64,000 bases of DNA, from positions 1 through 64,000 of the forward strand of contig NZ_JAPUDY010000027.1 of NCBI RefSeq assembly GCF_027492855.1. Reading direction: 5' to 3'. Under the pieces are notes generated by a model. That model made no database searches and was not told the origin of the DNA. It worked only from the letters and a program-made list of their open reading frames with translations. This document shows positions 33,074-42,112 of this stretch, piece after piece (the stretch's first letter is position 1; each line of letters starts with the position of its first letter). A program made the position numbers and the translations under genes. Origin of the DNA: Acidovorax sp. GTDB lineage: Bacteria; Pseudomonadota; Gammaproteobacteria; Burkholderiales; Burkholderiaceae_C.

Positions 33074-33846
33074 GTGTCGCTGGTGCTGACTTCCACCGCG
33101 AAAACGTAGCCCGCGCCCCGCACGGTCTTGATCATGCCGGGCTGCTTGCCGTCATCGCCCAGGCGCTGGCGCAGGCGGCTGATCTGCACGTCCAGCGACC
33201 GGTCGAATGCGCGCAGGTCGCGCCCGCGCGTGTGCTCCACCAAGCGGTTGCGCTCCAGCGTCTGGCCTGCGTGCTCGGCAAAAAAGCGCAGCAGGTCGAA
33301 GTCCATGCCGGTGAGCGGCACGTCCGCGCCCGCGCTATTGAGCAGCTTGCGTTCCAGCAGATCCATGCGAAACCCCGCGAACATCAGCGCCCGAGGGCCG
33401 CCACCGTCGGCCGGGGCCGAGCGGCGCAGTATGGCCTTGATGCGTGCCAGCAGCTCGCGCGGGTTGTAGGGCTTGCCCATGTAGTCGTCGGCACCCAGCT
33501 CCAGGCCCACGATGCGCTCGGTGTCATCGGCGCTGGCTGTGAGCATGATGATGGGAATGCGGGAGCGGTCGCGCACCATCTTGCACAGCTCAAAGCCGTC
33601 GGTGTCGGGCAGCATCACGTCCAGAATCACCAGGGCCAACTCCGCCTTGTAGCGCTCGAACTCGGCGCGAAAGCTCGCGCCATCGTGCGCCAGCCGCACG
33701 ACGTACTGGTTTTTTTCAAGGTACAGCTTGAGCAGGCGACGGGTCTTCTCGTCGTCGTCAACAGCCAGGATGGTTTTGCGGTTGGGCGATGTCACGGTGG
33801 GTGTAGAGCGCTTGGTGTGCAACACGCTCAAATGCGGAAGGCCCAC
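33070..33846 (-). CDS. OmpR-family response regulator of the sugar locus
   Basis: A 258-residue regulator. The receiver domain has the acidic pair in ILAVDDDEKTRR, the phospho-aspartate in LVILDVMLPDTDGFEL, and the conserved T and K in IIMLTASADD and DDYMGKPYNPREL. The C-terminal winged helix has VPLTGMDFDLLRFFAEH and VDVQISRLRQRLGDD-like sequence, ending in RGAGYVFAVE. The start is uncertain: GTG 33846, 33825 or 33795 are all possible and none has a strong SD. It is transcribed with the downstream kinase and the upstream binding protein. Confidence 0.9.
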   Translation of the reverse strand: MGLPHLSVLHTKRSTPTVTSPNRKTILAVDDDEKTRRLLKLYLEKNQYVVRLAHDGASFRAEFERYKAELALVILDVMLPDTDGFELCKMVRDRSRIPIIMLTASADDTERIVGLELGADDYMGKPYNPRELLARIKAILRRSAPADGGGPRALMFAGFRMDLLERKLLNSAGADVPLTGMDFDLLRFFAEHAGQTLERNRLVEHTRGRDLRAFDRSLDVQISRLRQRLGDDGKQPGMIKTVRGAGYVFAVEVSTSDT

Positions 33847-33913
33847 TTTGTAATGTGCCCGCGTCCATGCCGCAAGAGGGCAGACGCGGGGCAGGGCCCA
33901 AAGTACGCTGCCG

Positions 33914-35200
33914 CTAGTTAAGGCCGTGAACGATATTGACCAGGCGCTGCTGCGCTTGCTCCACGGTCACAGCCGGGTTTTTAACAAACCGCGCAAGTGT
34001 AGCCCCCAGTTCATCCTTGAGCATCTCCTGCGCGGCCATGCGGTGGGCCACGCTGGGCAGCTTGGGCTGCTGTGCATCTTTGAGAGCGCGCCACGATTGC
34101 TGCGCGCAGACGTCGAGCTGAGACGGGTCCATGTCATGGCGCACAGGCACTGAGCCCTTGGCCTGATTGAACGCCGTTTGCGTGGCAGGCTGCACCAGCG
34201 CATCGGCCAGCCGCCATTGCTCCACCTCCTTGCGTTGGCGCGTGGCCAGCATGGCCAGGCTGTCCACGCTATAGAGGTGCATGCCCGCCGTGGAGGGTGT
34301 CGGCACACAACCAAAGTCGGTGCCCGGCCTGAAACCCCAGGCCTTGAACTCACCACCCAGCCAATCGCCCATCAGCATCATGCCCGCCTTGCCTTGGTAC
34401 ACCAGGCGGCCGGCCGTGTACCAAGGCAGATCGGATGCGCTGCCGGGGTTGAGGCCGCGCAGCCAGCGCAGCCTTTGCAAGGCCTTGCGCACGGGTTCGG
34501 TCGTCCAGGTGGCGCCGGGCGTGGCAGACACCATCTGCGCATACTGCGAAGCCCCTGCTTCGCCCAGCAGCAGGGCCTCGAACACCGTCAGCACCTGCCA
34601 GGGCTCGTCGCTCCAGGCCAGCGGCTGCACGCCTGCAGCGGTCAATTGACGGGCGGCAGATTCCACCGCATCCCAACTGGTCGGTGCAGGCAATTTGTGG
34701 GCGCGCCACAGGTGTTCGTTGTAGTAAAGCCAGTTGGTGCGGTGCACGCCCAGCGGGGCGGCCAGCACCTTGTCGTGCGAGTAGATGGACTGCCAGACGA
34801 TGGGAAACATCGTGTTTTGCCACTGGGCCGACTGCGCAATGGAGGTCAGTGGCAGCACCAGCCCCAGCTGGGCCCATTCGGTCAGGCGCCGCCCCACCAG
34901 TTGGGCCACATGGGGCGGGTCTTGCGACAGGGTGCGCACCTGCAGCACCCGGCCGGCCGCACCGCCACCACCGCCGTGCACAGCCTCGCTGCGCCAACTC
35001 AATCCTTGCCCAATCAGGTGCTGGCTCAAATCGTCAAAGGCCTGGCGCTCACCCGCCGAGGTCCACCAATGCAGCACTGTCAGCGGCTGCGACGGCGCTG
35101 ACGCTGGCGGCGCAGAAGGCGGCGTTTGCGCCATCGAAGTACCGGCGCCAAGGCAGCAGCCCAGCGCCAAACCCCACCAACGCCGAGAAAACGACGGCAT
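33914..35200 (-). CDS. Family 1 extracellular sugar-binding protein linked to the two-component system
   Basis: A 428-residue periplasmic protein. ATG 35200 (MPSFSRRWWG) gives a signal peptide cleaved near SMA. The mature protein starts after a proline/alanine-rich linker (PPSAPPASAPSQ) with LTVLHWWTSAGERQAFDDL, the opening of the family 1 carbohydrate-binding proteins; GKAGMMLMGDWLGGEFKAWG is another family stretch. It is head-to-head with a second sugar-binding protein and ABC operon and 67 bp upstream of the response regulator gene. It may deliver ligand to the importer or act as the sensing partner of the kinase. Confidence 0.85.
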   Translation of the reverse strand: MPSFSRRWWGLALGCCLGAGTSMAQTPPSAPPASAPSQPLTVLHWWTSAGERQAFDDLSQHLIGQGLSWRSEAVHGGGGGAAGRVLQVRTLSQDPPHVAQLVGRRLTEWAQLGLVLPLTSIAQSAQWQNTMFPIVWQSIYSHDKVLAAPLGVHRTNWLYYNEHLWRAHKLPAPTSWDAVESAARQLTAAGVQPLAWSDEPWQVLTVFEALLLGEAGASQYAQMVSATPGATWTTEPVRKALQRLRWLRGLNPGSASDLPWYTAGRLVYQGKAGMMLMGDWLGGEFKAWGFRPGTDFGCVPTPSTAGMHLYSVDSLAMLATRQRKEVEQWRLADALVQPATQTAFNQAKGSVPVRHDMDPSQLDVCAQQSWRALKDAQQPKLPSVAHRMAAQEMLKDELGATLARFVKNPAVTVEQAQQRLVNIVHGLN

Positions 35201-35468
35201 GCCAACTATCAAAGCGTCATCCTTCGTAAGGTTATGTAATCCAAGCCTTCTGGGCCAAAGCGATCTTTCTGAGGGCCGCTGATGTCGCACGTAACAAAAC
35301 GCAAGGCTCCTGAGAAAGGGAATTCTGTTTTCTCAAGCGCTGACAAGCACTTGCGGTGGTTGTTGCTATTCGACCAAGCGTTACTCGACTCACATGACCG
35401 CCGTTGGTACCTTCGGGCCCGTGATCAACCAAAGGGCTGGAAAAAGCCCGCCACAACGGAGACAACAC
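35201..35468. promoter_or_regulatory. Divergent control region of the sugar locus
   Basis: This 268-bp gap separates the binding-protein/two-component genes from the ABC importer operon. It contains the inverted repeat TGAGAAA-N11-TTTCTCA (35311-35335) and a pair of GTAA-type sequences (CGTAAGGTTATGTAATCC, 35225-35242; CGTAACAAAACGCAAGG, 35290-35306). Either could bind the OmpR-family regulator. No gene was seen in it. Confidence 0.45.
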
Positions 35469-36719
35469 ATGGCATTTCCTTCGCGTACCACCGCAGCCTT
35501 GCTGCTGGGCATGACCCAACTCGGCGCGGCACAAGCCGGGACGCTGATTATCGAGAGTTGGCGCACGGATGACAAAACTCTTTGGGAAGAGGCCATCATT
35601 CCGGCCTTCAACAAAGCGCATCCTGGCATCACCGTCAAGTTCGCACCCACCGCACCGCCGGAGTACAACTCCACGCTGTCCTCGCGCCTGACCGCAGGCA
35701 CCGCAGGCGACCTCATCACCTGCCGTCCTTTCGACGTCTCCCTCGATCTGTACCGCAAAGGCCGCCTCGACAAGCTCGACAACGCCGTGGGCCTGGACCA
35801 GTTCTCCGACGCTGCCAAGGTCGCTTGGCAAACCGACGATGGCAAGGACACCTACTGCCTGCCCATGGCATCGGTGATCCATGGTTTCTTCTACAACAAG
35901 AAGATCTTTGCCCAGATGGGCCTGCAGGCGCCCAAGACCGAGGCCGAGTTTTTCTCCGTGCTGGAGAAGATCAAGGCCGCAGGCAAGGTGGCCCCGTTGG
36001 CACTGGGCACGGCCGATCAGTGGGAAACCAACCAGATCGTTTTCACCAGCCTGGGTGCCAACTACTGGAAGGGCGAAGACGGCCGCAAGGCGTTGATCGC
36101 TGGAAAAAAGAAGTTCACCGACCCCGAGTTCGTGGACGCCTGGACGTCCATGGCGCGCTGGTCGGCCTACATGCCACGCGGCTATCAGGCGCAGACCTAT
36201 GGCGACTCGCAAAGCCTGTTCGCCACCGGCCGCGCCGCCATCTACCCCACCGGCTCTTGGGACATTTCCTACTTCCAGCAGAACTCCAAGATCGAGTTCG
36301 GTGCCTTCCCGCCGCCCGTGCGCAAGTCGGGTGACACCTGCTACATCTCGGACCACACCGACATCGGTATGGGTGTGAACAGCCAGAGCAAGAACAAGGA
36401 AGAAGCCAAGGTTCTCCTGAAGTGGCTGTCGTCCCCCGAGTTCGCCGACCTCTACACCAACAAGGTCACCGGCTTCTTCTCACTGTCCAACCACAAGGTC
36501 AACGTCACCAACCCGGTGGCCCGCGAAATGATGGGCTGGCGCCAAAACTGCAAGTCCACCATTCGCCTCAACGCCCAGGTCATGAGCCGCGGCGAGCCCA
36601 GCATGGAAAACGAGCTGTGGTCGGTGAATTCTCAGTTGCTCAACGGCAAGATGAGTCCCCAGGATGCGGCCACCCGCATCCAAAGCGGCTTCGCCAAATG
36701 GTATGCACCCGCACGCTGA
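35469..36719 (+). CDS. ABC sugar transporter substrate-binding protein
   Basis: A 416-residue periplasmic protein with an SD (CGGAGA) before ATG 35469 and a signal peptide ending near AQA (residue ~23). The mature part begins GTLIIESWRTDDKTLWEEAI, and RLTAGTAGDLITCRPFDVSL and ALGTADQWETNQIVFTSLGA are typical of the family 1 sugar-binding group. The downstream kinase, NagA and deaminase genes point to GlcNAc or chito-oligosaccharide as ligand. Glucose or mannose is the main alternative, because similar gts-type importers carry those. It heads the importer operon and is followed by stable hairpins that may keep its mRNA abundant. Confidence 0.88.
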   Translation: MAFPSRTTAALLLGMTQLGAAQAGTLIIESWRTDDKTLWEEAIIPAFNKAHPGITVKFAPTAPPEYNSTLSSRLTAGTAGDLITCRPFDVSLDLYRKGRLDKLDNAVGLDQFSDAAKVAWQTDDGKDTYCLPMASVIHGFFYNKKIFAQMGLQAPKTEAEFFSVLEKIKAAGKVAPLALGTADQWETNQIVFTSLGANYWKGEDGRKALIAGKKKFTDPEFVDAWTSMARWSAYMPRGYQAQTYGDSQSLFATGRAAIYPTGSWDISYFQQNSKIEFGAFPPPVRKSGDTCYISDHTDIGMGVNSQSKNKEEAKVLLKWLSSPEFADLYTNKVTGFFSLSNHKVNVTNPVAREMMGWRQNCKSTIRLNAQVMSRGEPSMENELWSVNSQLLNGKMSPQDAATRIQSGFAKWYAPAR

Positions 36720-36738
36720 TTGGTTGATCCGCTAACCC

Positions 36739-36795
36739 GGAGCTAAGGCTCCACCCCCCGCTTCGTCTGGTTCGGCGGTGCTCTTCGGAGCACCG
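36739..36795 (+). promoter_or_regulatory. Two RNA hairpins between binding-protein and permease genes
   Basis: GGAGC-TAAG-GCTCC (36739-36752) is followed by CGGTGCTC-TTCG-GAGCACCG (36776-36795), an 8-bp stem closed by a C(UUCG)G tetraloop, one of the most stable RNA loops known. They sit in the 190-bp gap after the binding-protein gene. This is where partial termination or 3'-end protection makes binding protein exceed permease in other importers. No T-run directly follows. Confidence 0.65.
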
Positions 36796-36909
36796 TCTGG
36801 GCGGAGCTTTGTCTTCAGTTTTTTCATTGCGACTTTGAGGAAGGGCACGCCACGGCTTGGTTTCCGGGCGGTGTCGTCCCTTCCTTGTTTTTTTGTGACC
36901 CCCAACACC

Positions 36910-37824
36910 ATGAAACACAGTAACGGTTGGCACATTTTGGTCTTCCTGGCCCCAGGGGTGCTGATCTATACCTTGTTCAGTGCGTGGCCGCTGATCGACA
37001 CCCTGCGCCTGGGCTTCTACACCAGCAACGACCAGGGCCAATTGAGCTTTGTCGGCCTGGGCAATTACCAGACGCTGCTGTTCAACGAACTGCGTTCCGA
37101 AGCCTTCTGGAACGCCATGCTCAACAACCTCAAGTTCTTCGCCATCCACATGCTGGTGCAGAACCCTGTGGCACTGCTGCTGGCCGCGCTGCTGTCGCTG
37201 CCGCAAGTGCGCGGCGTAGCCACCTACCGCACCCTGATCTTTCTGCCCACCTTGTTGTCGGTGGTCATCATCGGATTTTCCTGGCAGCTCATCCTGTCGC
37301 CGCTGTGGGGCGTGGCCGAGCGCTTCCTGACCGTGTTCGGACTGGAGCATCTGTTTGCCCCCTGGCTGGGCCAGGAAGAAACCGCGCTCAACACCCTGGC
37401 GCTGATATCCGTGTGGCAGTTCATCGGCATTCCCATGATGCTGATCTACGCCGCGCTGATCTCCATTCCGGGCGACATCATCGAGGCCGCCGAAGTCGAG
37501 GGCGCAAGCCCCACGCGCATCTTCTGGGCCATCCGCCTGCCCCTGATCTTCCCCACGCTGGGTCTGGTCACCATCCTCACCTTCGTCGGCAATTTCAATG
37601 CGTTCGACCTGATCTACGCCGTCAAGGGCGGGCTCGCCGGGCCGAACTACAGCACCGACCTGCTCGGCACGCTGTTCTACCGCACCTTCTTTGGCTACCA
37701 GTCGCAGGTGGGCAGCGTCACGCTGGGCGCTGCGCTGGCCACCCTCATGTTTCTGGTGATCTTGTGTGGCGTGGGTACGTATTTCTTCGTCGTTCAGCGC
37801 CGCCTGCAGCGCTTTGCCATGTGA
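36910..37824 (+). CDS. ABC sugar transporter permease 1 (MalF-type)
   Basis: A 304-residue inner-membrane permease with six predicted helices starting at ILVFLAPGVLIYTLFSAWPL. The binding-protein-dependent EAA loop reads IIEAAEVEGASPTRIFWAIRLPLI near residue 195, where it contacts the ATPase. ATG 36910 was chosen; no SD is visible and GTG 36895 is in frame. It pairs with the permease that starts 11 bp later and forms the membrane channel of the sugar importer. Confidence 0.9.
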   Translation: MKHSNGWHILVFLAPGVLIYTLFSAWPLIDTLRLGFYTSNDQGQLSFVGLGNYQTLLFNELRSEAFWNAMLNNLKFFAIHMLVQNPVALLLAALLSLPQVRGVATYRTLIFLPTLLSVVIIGFSWQLILSPLWGVAERFLTVFGLEHLFAPWLGQEETALNTLALISVWQFIGIPMMLIYAALISIPGDIIEAAEVEGASPTRIFWAIRLPLIFPTLGLVTILTFVGNFNAFDLIYAVKGGLAGPNYSTDLLGTLFYRTFFGYQSQVGSVTLGAALATLMFLVILCGVGTYFFVVQRRLQRFAM

Positions 37825-37834
37825 CAAGCGCCCC

Positions 37835-38743
37835 ATGTCCCGCGTCAGCTCTCTGAGTTCCCCCTCCATGTCCCTTTCGACAGATCGTTCCACCGACTCA
37901 CTCCTGGCAGTCAAGGCCCGGCGCCATGGCCGTGCCCTGTTTGTGCACGGCGTGCTGGGCAGCTACACGCTGCTGGCGCTGTTCCCCATCTTTTTGGTGC
38001 TGCTCAACTCCATCAAGAGCCGCACGGCCATCTTCGACGACCCACTGGCCCTGCCCACCGCCGCCACGCTGACCTGGGTGGGCTACACCAAGGTGCTCAC
38101 CAAATCCACGGTGCTGGAGATGCTGTTCAACAGCTTCCTCGTCACCAGCGTGTCGCTGGTGCTCACGCTGCTGTTTGGCGCCATGGTGGCGTGGGCGTTG
38201 AGCGAGTACCGCTTTGTGGGCCGACGCGTGCTGGCGCTGTTCATGGCGATCGGCATCATGGTGCCCATCCGCCTGGGGTCGGTATCCATCATGCAGTTGA
38301 TGGTGGACCTCGGGCTCATCAACACCTTGACCGCACTGGTGCTGGTGTACGTGGCCCAGGGACTCCCCCTGGCCATCATGATTCTTTCGGAATTCATCGG
38401 ACAGATTCCCAAGGATCTCAAGGACGCGGCCCGCTGCGATGGCGTGGGCGAATTCACGATCTTCTTTCGCATCGTCCTGCCATTGGTGCGCCCCGCAGTG
38501 GCCACGGTGGCCGTGTTCACCATGGTTCCGATCTGGAACGACCTCTGGTTCCCGCTGATCCTGGCGCCCGGCGAATCCACACAAACCATCACGCTGGGTG
38601 TGCAGCAGTTCCTGGGCCAATTCGCCACCGACTGGAACGCCGTGCTCGCGGCCCTCTCCCTCGCCGTCTTGCCCGTGCTGGTGCTCTACGCCGTGTTCTC
38701 GCGCCAGCTCATTCGCGGCATCACCTCCGGCGCCGTCAAGTAA
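37835..38743 (+). CDS. ABC sugar transporter permease 2 (MalG-type)
   Basis: A 302-residue inner-membrane permease. The first helix is YTLLALFPIFLVLLNSI, and the EAA loop is LKDAARCDGVGEFTIFFRIVLPL. The end RQLIRGITSGAVK is the usual MalG-type C-terminus. The start may be ATG 37835 or ATG 37868; neither has a good SD, and translation may depend on coupling to the upstream permease, whose stop is 11 bp away. It forms the second half of the import channel. Confidence 0.9.
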   Translation: MSRVSSLSSPSMSLSTDRSTDSLLAVKARRHGRALFVHGVLGSYTLLALFPIFLVLLNSIKSRTAIFDDPLALPTAATLTWVGYTKVLTKSTVLEMLFNSFLVTSVSLVLTLLFGAMVAWALSEYRFVGRRVLALFMAIGIMVPIRLGSVSIMQLMVDLGLINTLTALVLVYVAQGLPLAIMILSEFIGQIPKDLKDAARCDGVGEFTIFFRIVLPLVRPAVATVAVFTMVPIWNDLWFPLILAPGESTQTITLGVQQFLGQFATDWNAVLAALSLAVLPVLVLYAVFSRQLIRGITSGAVK

Positions 38744-38768
38744 CTCCCACATCCATCGCTTTTTCACC

Positions 38769-39902
38769 ATGGCCCAGGTTTCTCTTCAACAAATATCCAA
38801 GCGCTTCGGCGATTCCACGGTGCTGCACGGCGTCGATCTGCAGATCGCCGATGGCGAATTCGTGGTGCTCGTCGGCCCCAGCGGCTGCGGCAAATCCACC
38901 CTGTTGCGCATGCTGTGCGGCCTGGAGGAAATCAGCGGCGGCGACATGCTGATCGACGGCCAGAAGGTCAACCATCTGCCGCCCGCGCAACGTGGCATTG
39001 CCATGGTGTTTCAGAGCTACGCGCTCTACCCGCACATGACCGTGAAGGAGAACATGGGCTTCGGGCTCAAGATCCGCGGCGCTGATCGCAGCGAGCGCGA
39101 TCAGCGCGTGCTGGACGCTGCCAAGGCGTTGCACATCGACCACCTGCTGGAGCGCCTGCCGCGCGAGCTCTCCGGCGGCCAACGCCAACGCGTGGCCATT
39201 GGGCGGGCCATTGTGCGCAAGCCCAAGTTGTTTCTGTTTGACGAACCCTTGTCCAACCTCGACGCCGCGCTGCGCGGCAAGACGCGCCTGGAACTGGCCC
39301 GCCTGCACCGTGAACTGGCCGCGACCATGGTCTACGTGACCCATGACCAGGTCGAGGCCATGACCTTGGGCGACCGCATCGTCGTCATGAACGAGGGCCG
39401 CGTGCAGCAGGCAGGGACGCCACTGGAGCTGTACACCCAGCCCGCCAACCGCTTCGTGGCGACCTTTATCGGCTCGCCCACCATGAACCTGCTGCCCGCG
39501 CAAGTGACCGGCCTGCTGGAGGGCGGCGCGAGCCTGAACCTGGGCGCCGACCACGCTGCAGCGGCCTGTGTGGACAGCAAAGGCCTGGCGGCTGGCGAGG
39601 CCGTCGAAGTTGGCATACGCCCCGAACACCTGACCCTGATCCCCGCCCACCAGGAAGTGCATCCGCACCAGGGCGTGGCCTTTCTTGCCGAAGTGGCTGC
39701 GGTGGAGCAGCTGGGCGAATCACACCTTTTGTACGCACGCACCGTACAGGGCCAGGACCTGGTGCTGCGCGGCAACGCACACACCCGCCTGCGGGGGGGC
39801 GACGCCGTGCGGATGTTTGCTCCGGCGCATGCGCTGCACGTTTTCAACAGCAAGGGCCGGGCGCATCCGCGGCTGGTGATCGAAGGGCACTTGGGGCATT
39901 GA
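38769..39902 (+). CDS. ABC sugar transporter ATPase (UgpC/MsmK-type)
   Basis: A 377-residue ATPase. It has Walker A VGPSGCGKSTLLRML, signature RELSGGQRQRVAIGRAIVR, Walker B LFLFDEPLSNLDAALR and switch YVTHDQVEAMTLGDRI. The C-terminal ~130 residues form the MOI/TOBE regulatory part of the MalK/UgpC branch (VEVGIRPEHLTLIPAHQEV). It energises the two permeases encoded just upstream. The gene is followed by a porin gene 100 bp later. Confidence 0.93.
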   Translation: MAQVSLQQISKRFGDSTVLHGVDLQIADGEFVVLVGPSGCGKSTLLRMLCGLEEISGGDMLIDGQKVNHLPPAQRGIAMVFQSYALYPHMTVKENMGFGLKIRGADRSERDQRVLDAAKALHIDHLLERLPRELSGGQRQRVAIGRAIVRKPKLFLFDEPLSNLDAALRGKTRLELARLHRELAATMVYVTHDQVEAMTLGDRIVVMNEGRVQQAGTPLELYTQPANRFVATFIGSPTMNLLPAQVTGLLEGGASLNLGADHAAAACVDSKGLAAGEAVEVGIRPEHLTLIPAHQEVHPHQGVAFLAEVAAVEQLGESHLLYARTVQGQDLVLRGNAHTRLRGGDAVRMFAPAHALHVFNSKGRAHPRLVIEGHLGH

Positions 39903-40002
39903 ATTTTTGGTGCCCCATCCAACGGGCAACAGCCCAGCATGGTCGAGCGGCGTGGCGCCTGACCGGCATTCAAAAAATTCCACGACTATGGAGAGAGACA
40001 GC

Positions 40003-41196
40003 ATGAGATTCCCACACCGCACTCTGGCCCACTGGCTGGCCATCACCTTGGGTGCAGGGGTTTTGAGCCCCGCAGCGCAAGCCGTCGAAATGACCGGCTA
40101 CTTCCGCGCCGGCACCGGTATGACCACCGCCCCCCAAGCGCGCCAGTGCTACCAGCTCAATGGCGTGGCAGGCCTGAACTACCGCCTGGGCAACGAGTGC
40201 GACATCTACGCGGAGCTCACCTTCTCTCAAGCCATGAAGGTGGACAACGCCGAGGCCAAGATCTATTTCATGCCGACGCTGTGGAACGGCGCCTCCGACA
40301 TCGGCAACGAGCGCCTGGACATCGGCCAGCTCTATGGCACCTTCAAGGGCCTGGACCTGGCGCCCGAAGCCACCTTCTGGGCGGGCAAGCGCTTCTACGT
40401 GGGCCACCAGGGCGTGCACATCCTCGACACCTGGTACTGGAAGCCTGGCGCTGGCAAACTGGGCGCTGGCGTGGACGACATCCAGGTCGGCCCCGGCAAG
40501 CTGTCGATGGCCTACATGCGCACCGACAACACCGGCGACAAGCCCATCAATGACAAGCCCGTGCACGGCCTGCATGTGGACTACGCCGACTTGCCCGTGA
40601 ACACCGACGGCAAGATGCGGTTCAACCTCAGCCTGACCAAGGGCGACTACAACGGCGGTACCAACGGCATCGCCGCCAGCGTGCGTCACACACAAAGCAA
40701 GTTCTTCGGCGGCACCAACGACTTGGTTTTCCAGGTGGGCCAGGGCTCTGCCGCGTTCAACGGCACCTTCCTGAGCGGCAACGAGCCCTCCAGCCGCAAG
40801 AGCTGGCGTCTGATCGACACGCCTTCGTGGCAAGTCGGTCCTCTTGGCGGCCAGGCCGTCGTGATGGTCGGCAAGGACGGCACCAGCAAGGGTGACATCT
40901 CCTTCACCACCCTGGGCGGCCGCGTGTCCTACGCCATGAGCAAGAACACCAAGTTCCTGACCGAGTTGAGCACCTCCAGCAAGAAACCTGAGGGCGGGGC
41001 CACCCAGCGCCTGACCAAGCTCACCGTCGGTCCCGCGCTGTCCCTGGGACCTGACTTCTGGAGCCGCCCCGAGCTGCGCCTGTACGTGACCCGCGCAAGC
41101 TGGAACAAGGCGGCTGGCGCTGATGCAGGCAACAACCTGCGCGCAGGCCGCACCAGTGGCACCAGCGCGGGCGTGCAGTTCGAAGTCTGGTTCTAA
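40003..41196 (+). CDS. Maltoporin-like (LamB-type) carbohydrate porin
   Basis: A 397-residue outer-membrane protein with a strong SD (GGAGAGAGA) before ATG 40003 and a signal peptide ending near AQA (residue ~26). The mature N-terminus EMTGYFRAGTGMTTAPQARQ, then CYQLNG and YRLGNECDIYAELTFSQ, matches the LamB pattern, and DTWYWKPGAGKLGAGVDDIQ is a later barrel segment. The C-terminus ends in VQFEVWF with the terminal phenylalanine required for assembly. It is shorter than classic LamB and would let oligosaccharides reach the binding protein encoded upstream. Confidence 0.87.
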   Translation: MRFPHRTLAHWLAITLGAGVLSPAAQAVEMTGYFRAGTGMTTAPQARQCYQLNGVAGLNYRLGNECDIYAELTFSQAMKVDNAEAKIYFMPTLWNGASDIGNERLDIGQLYGTFKGLDLAPEATFWAGKRFYVGHQGVHILDTWYWKPGAGKLGAGVDDIQVGPGKLSMAYMRTDNTGDKPINDKPVHGLHVDYADLPVNTDGKMRFNLSLTKGDYNGGTNGIAASVRHTQSKFFGGTNDLVFQVGQGSAAFNGTFLSGNEPSSRKSWRLIDTPSWQVGPLGGQAVVMVGKDGTSKGDISFTTLGGRVSYAMSKNTKFLTELSTSSKKPEGGATQRLTKLTVGPALSLGPDFWSRPELRLYVTRASWNKAAGADAGNNLRAGRTSGTSAGVQFEVWF

Positions 41197-41218
41197 GTCG
41201 GATTCAGTTGAGGCATTG

Positions 41219-42112
41219 ATGGAGCAAGACTTGGACTTTCTGATTGGCGTGGATGGCGGCGGCACAGGTACCCGTGCCGTCGTGCTCGACGCCCGCAGCC
41301 AGCGCATGGTGGGGCAAGGTGAGGCCGGAGCCTCGGCCTTGACGCAGGGGGTGGAGCAGGCATGGAAACATGTCATGCAGGCCATCGCTGCAGCGCTGGA
41401 AGGTTCTGGCCGCATGCTGCGACCAGAACACTGCGCCATCGGGTTGGGCCTTGCTGCCGTCAATGTTCCGTCGCTGACCCAGGGGTTTCTGGCCCAAGCA
41501 CCGGCATTTGCGCGCCTGGCCCTGGATACCGATGGCTACGCCATGCTGCTGGGCGCCCACGAAGGGCGCCCCGGTATGGTTGTGGCAGCGGGCACCGGTA
41601 GCGTGGGTGTGGCGCTCATGCCCGACGGCGAGCGCCGCACCAGCGGTGGCTGGGGGTTTCCGGTGGGCGATGAAGGCAGCGGTGCCCGGTTGGGACTGGA
41701 AGCCATGCGCCATGCGCAATGGGCGCTGGACGGCCGGGCACCGGTGGGCGCCCTGGCGCAGGCGGTGTATGCCCGCATCGGCCGCGATGCACAAACCCTG
41801 GTGAGCTGGAGCAACCAGGCCAATGCACGCCTGTGGGCGCAACTGGCGCCCCTGGTTTTTGAAAACCAGCACCAGGACCCAGCCGCGCAGCAACTGCTGC
41901 AGAAGGCGGCGGATCAACTGGCGCAACTGGCCGAGGCGCTGGATCCACAAGGAGAACTGCCCCTGGTGTTCAATGGCAGCATTGGCCAGCGGCTGCAATC
42001 CCTGCAGCCGGACCATCTGCTGGGTCGCTGCCGCACGCCGTATGGCGACGCCACGCATGGCGCGCTGTTGCTGCTGAAGGACCCTGCCGCACTGAAGAGG
42101 AGCCGGGTTTGA
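41219..42112 (+). CDS. BadF/NAGK-type kinase, probable N-acetylglucosamine kinase
   Basis: A 297-residue ASKHA-fold kinase with an SD (TTGAGG) before ATG 41219. The phosphate-1 motif is LIGVDGGGTGTRAVVLD, phosphate-2 is VVAAGTGSVGVAL, and SGGWGFPVGDEGSGARLG is the segment diagnostic of the BadF/GlcNAc-kinase family. It would phosphorylate imported GlcNAc to GlcNAc-6-phosphate, the substrate of the NagA enzyme encoded next with a 4-bp overlap. Glucosamine kinase activity is an alternative. Confidence 0.83.
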   Translation: MEQDLDFLIGVDGGGTGTRAVVLDARSQRMVGQGEAGASALTQGVEQAWKHVMQAIAAALEGSGRMLRPEHCAIGLGLAAVNVPSLTQGFLAQAPAFARLALDTDGYAMLLGAHEGRPGMVVAAGTGSVGVALMPDGERRTSGGWGFPVGDEGSGARLGLEAMRHAQWALDGRAPVGALAQAVYARIGRDAQTLVSWSNQANARLWAQLAPLVFENQHQDPAAQQLLQKAADQLAQLAEALDPQGELPLVFNGSIGQRLQSLQPDHLLGRCRTPYGDATHGALLLLKDPAALKRSRV

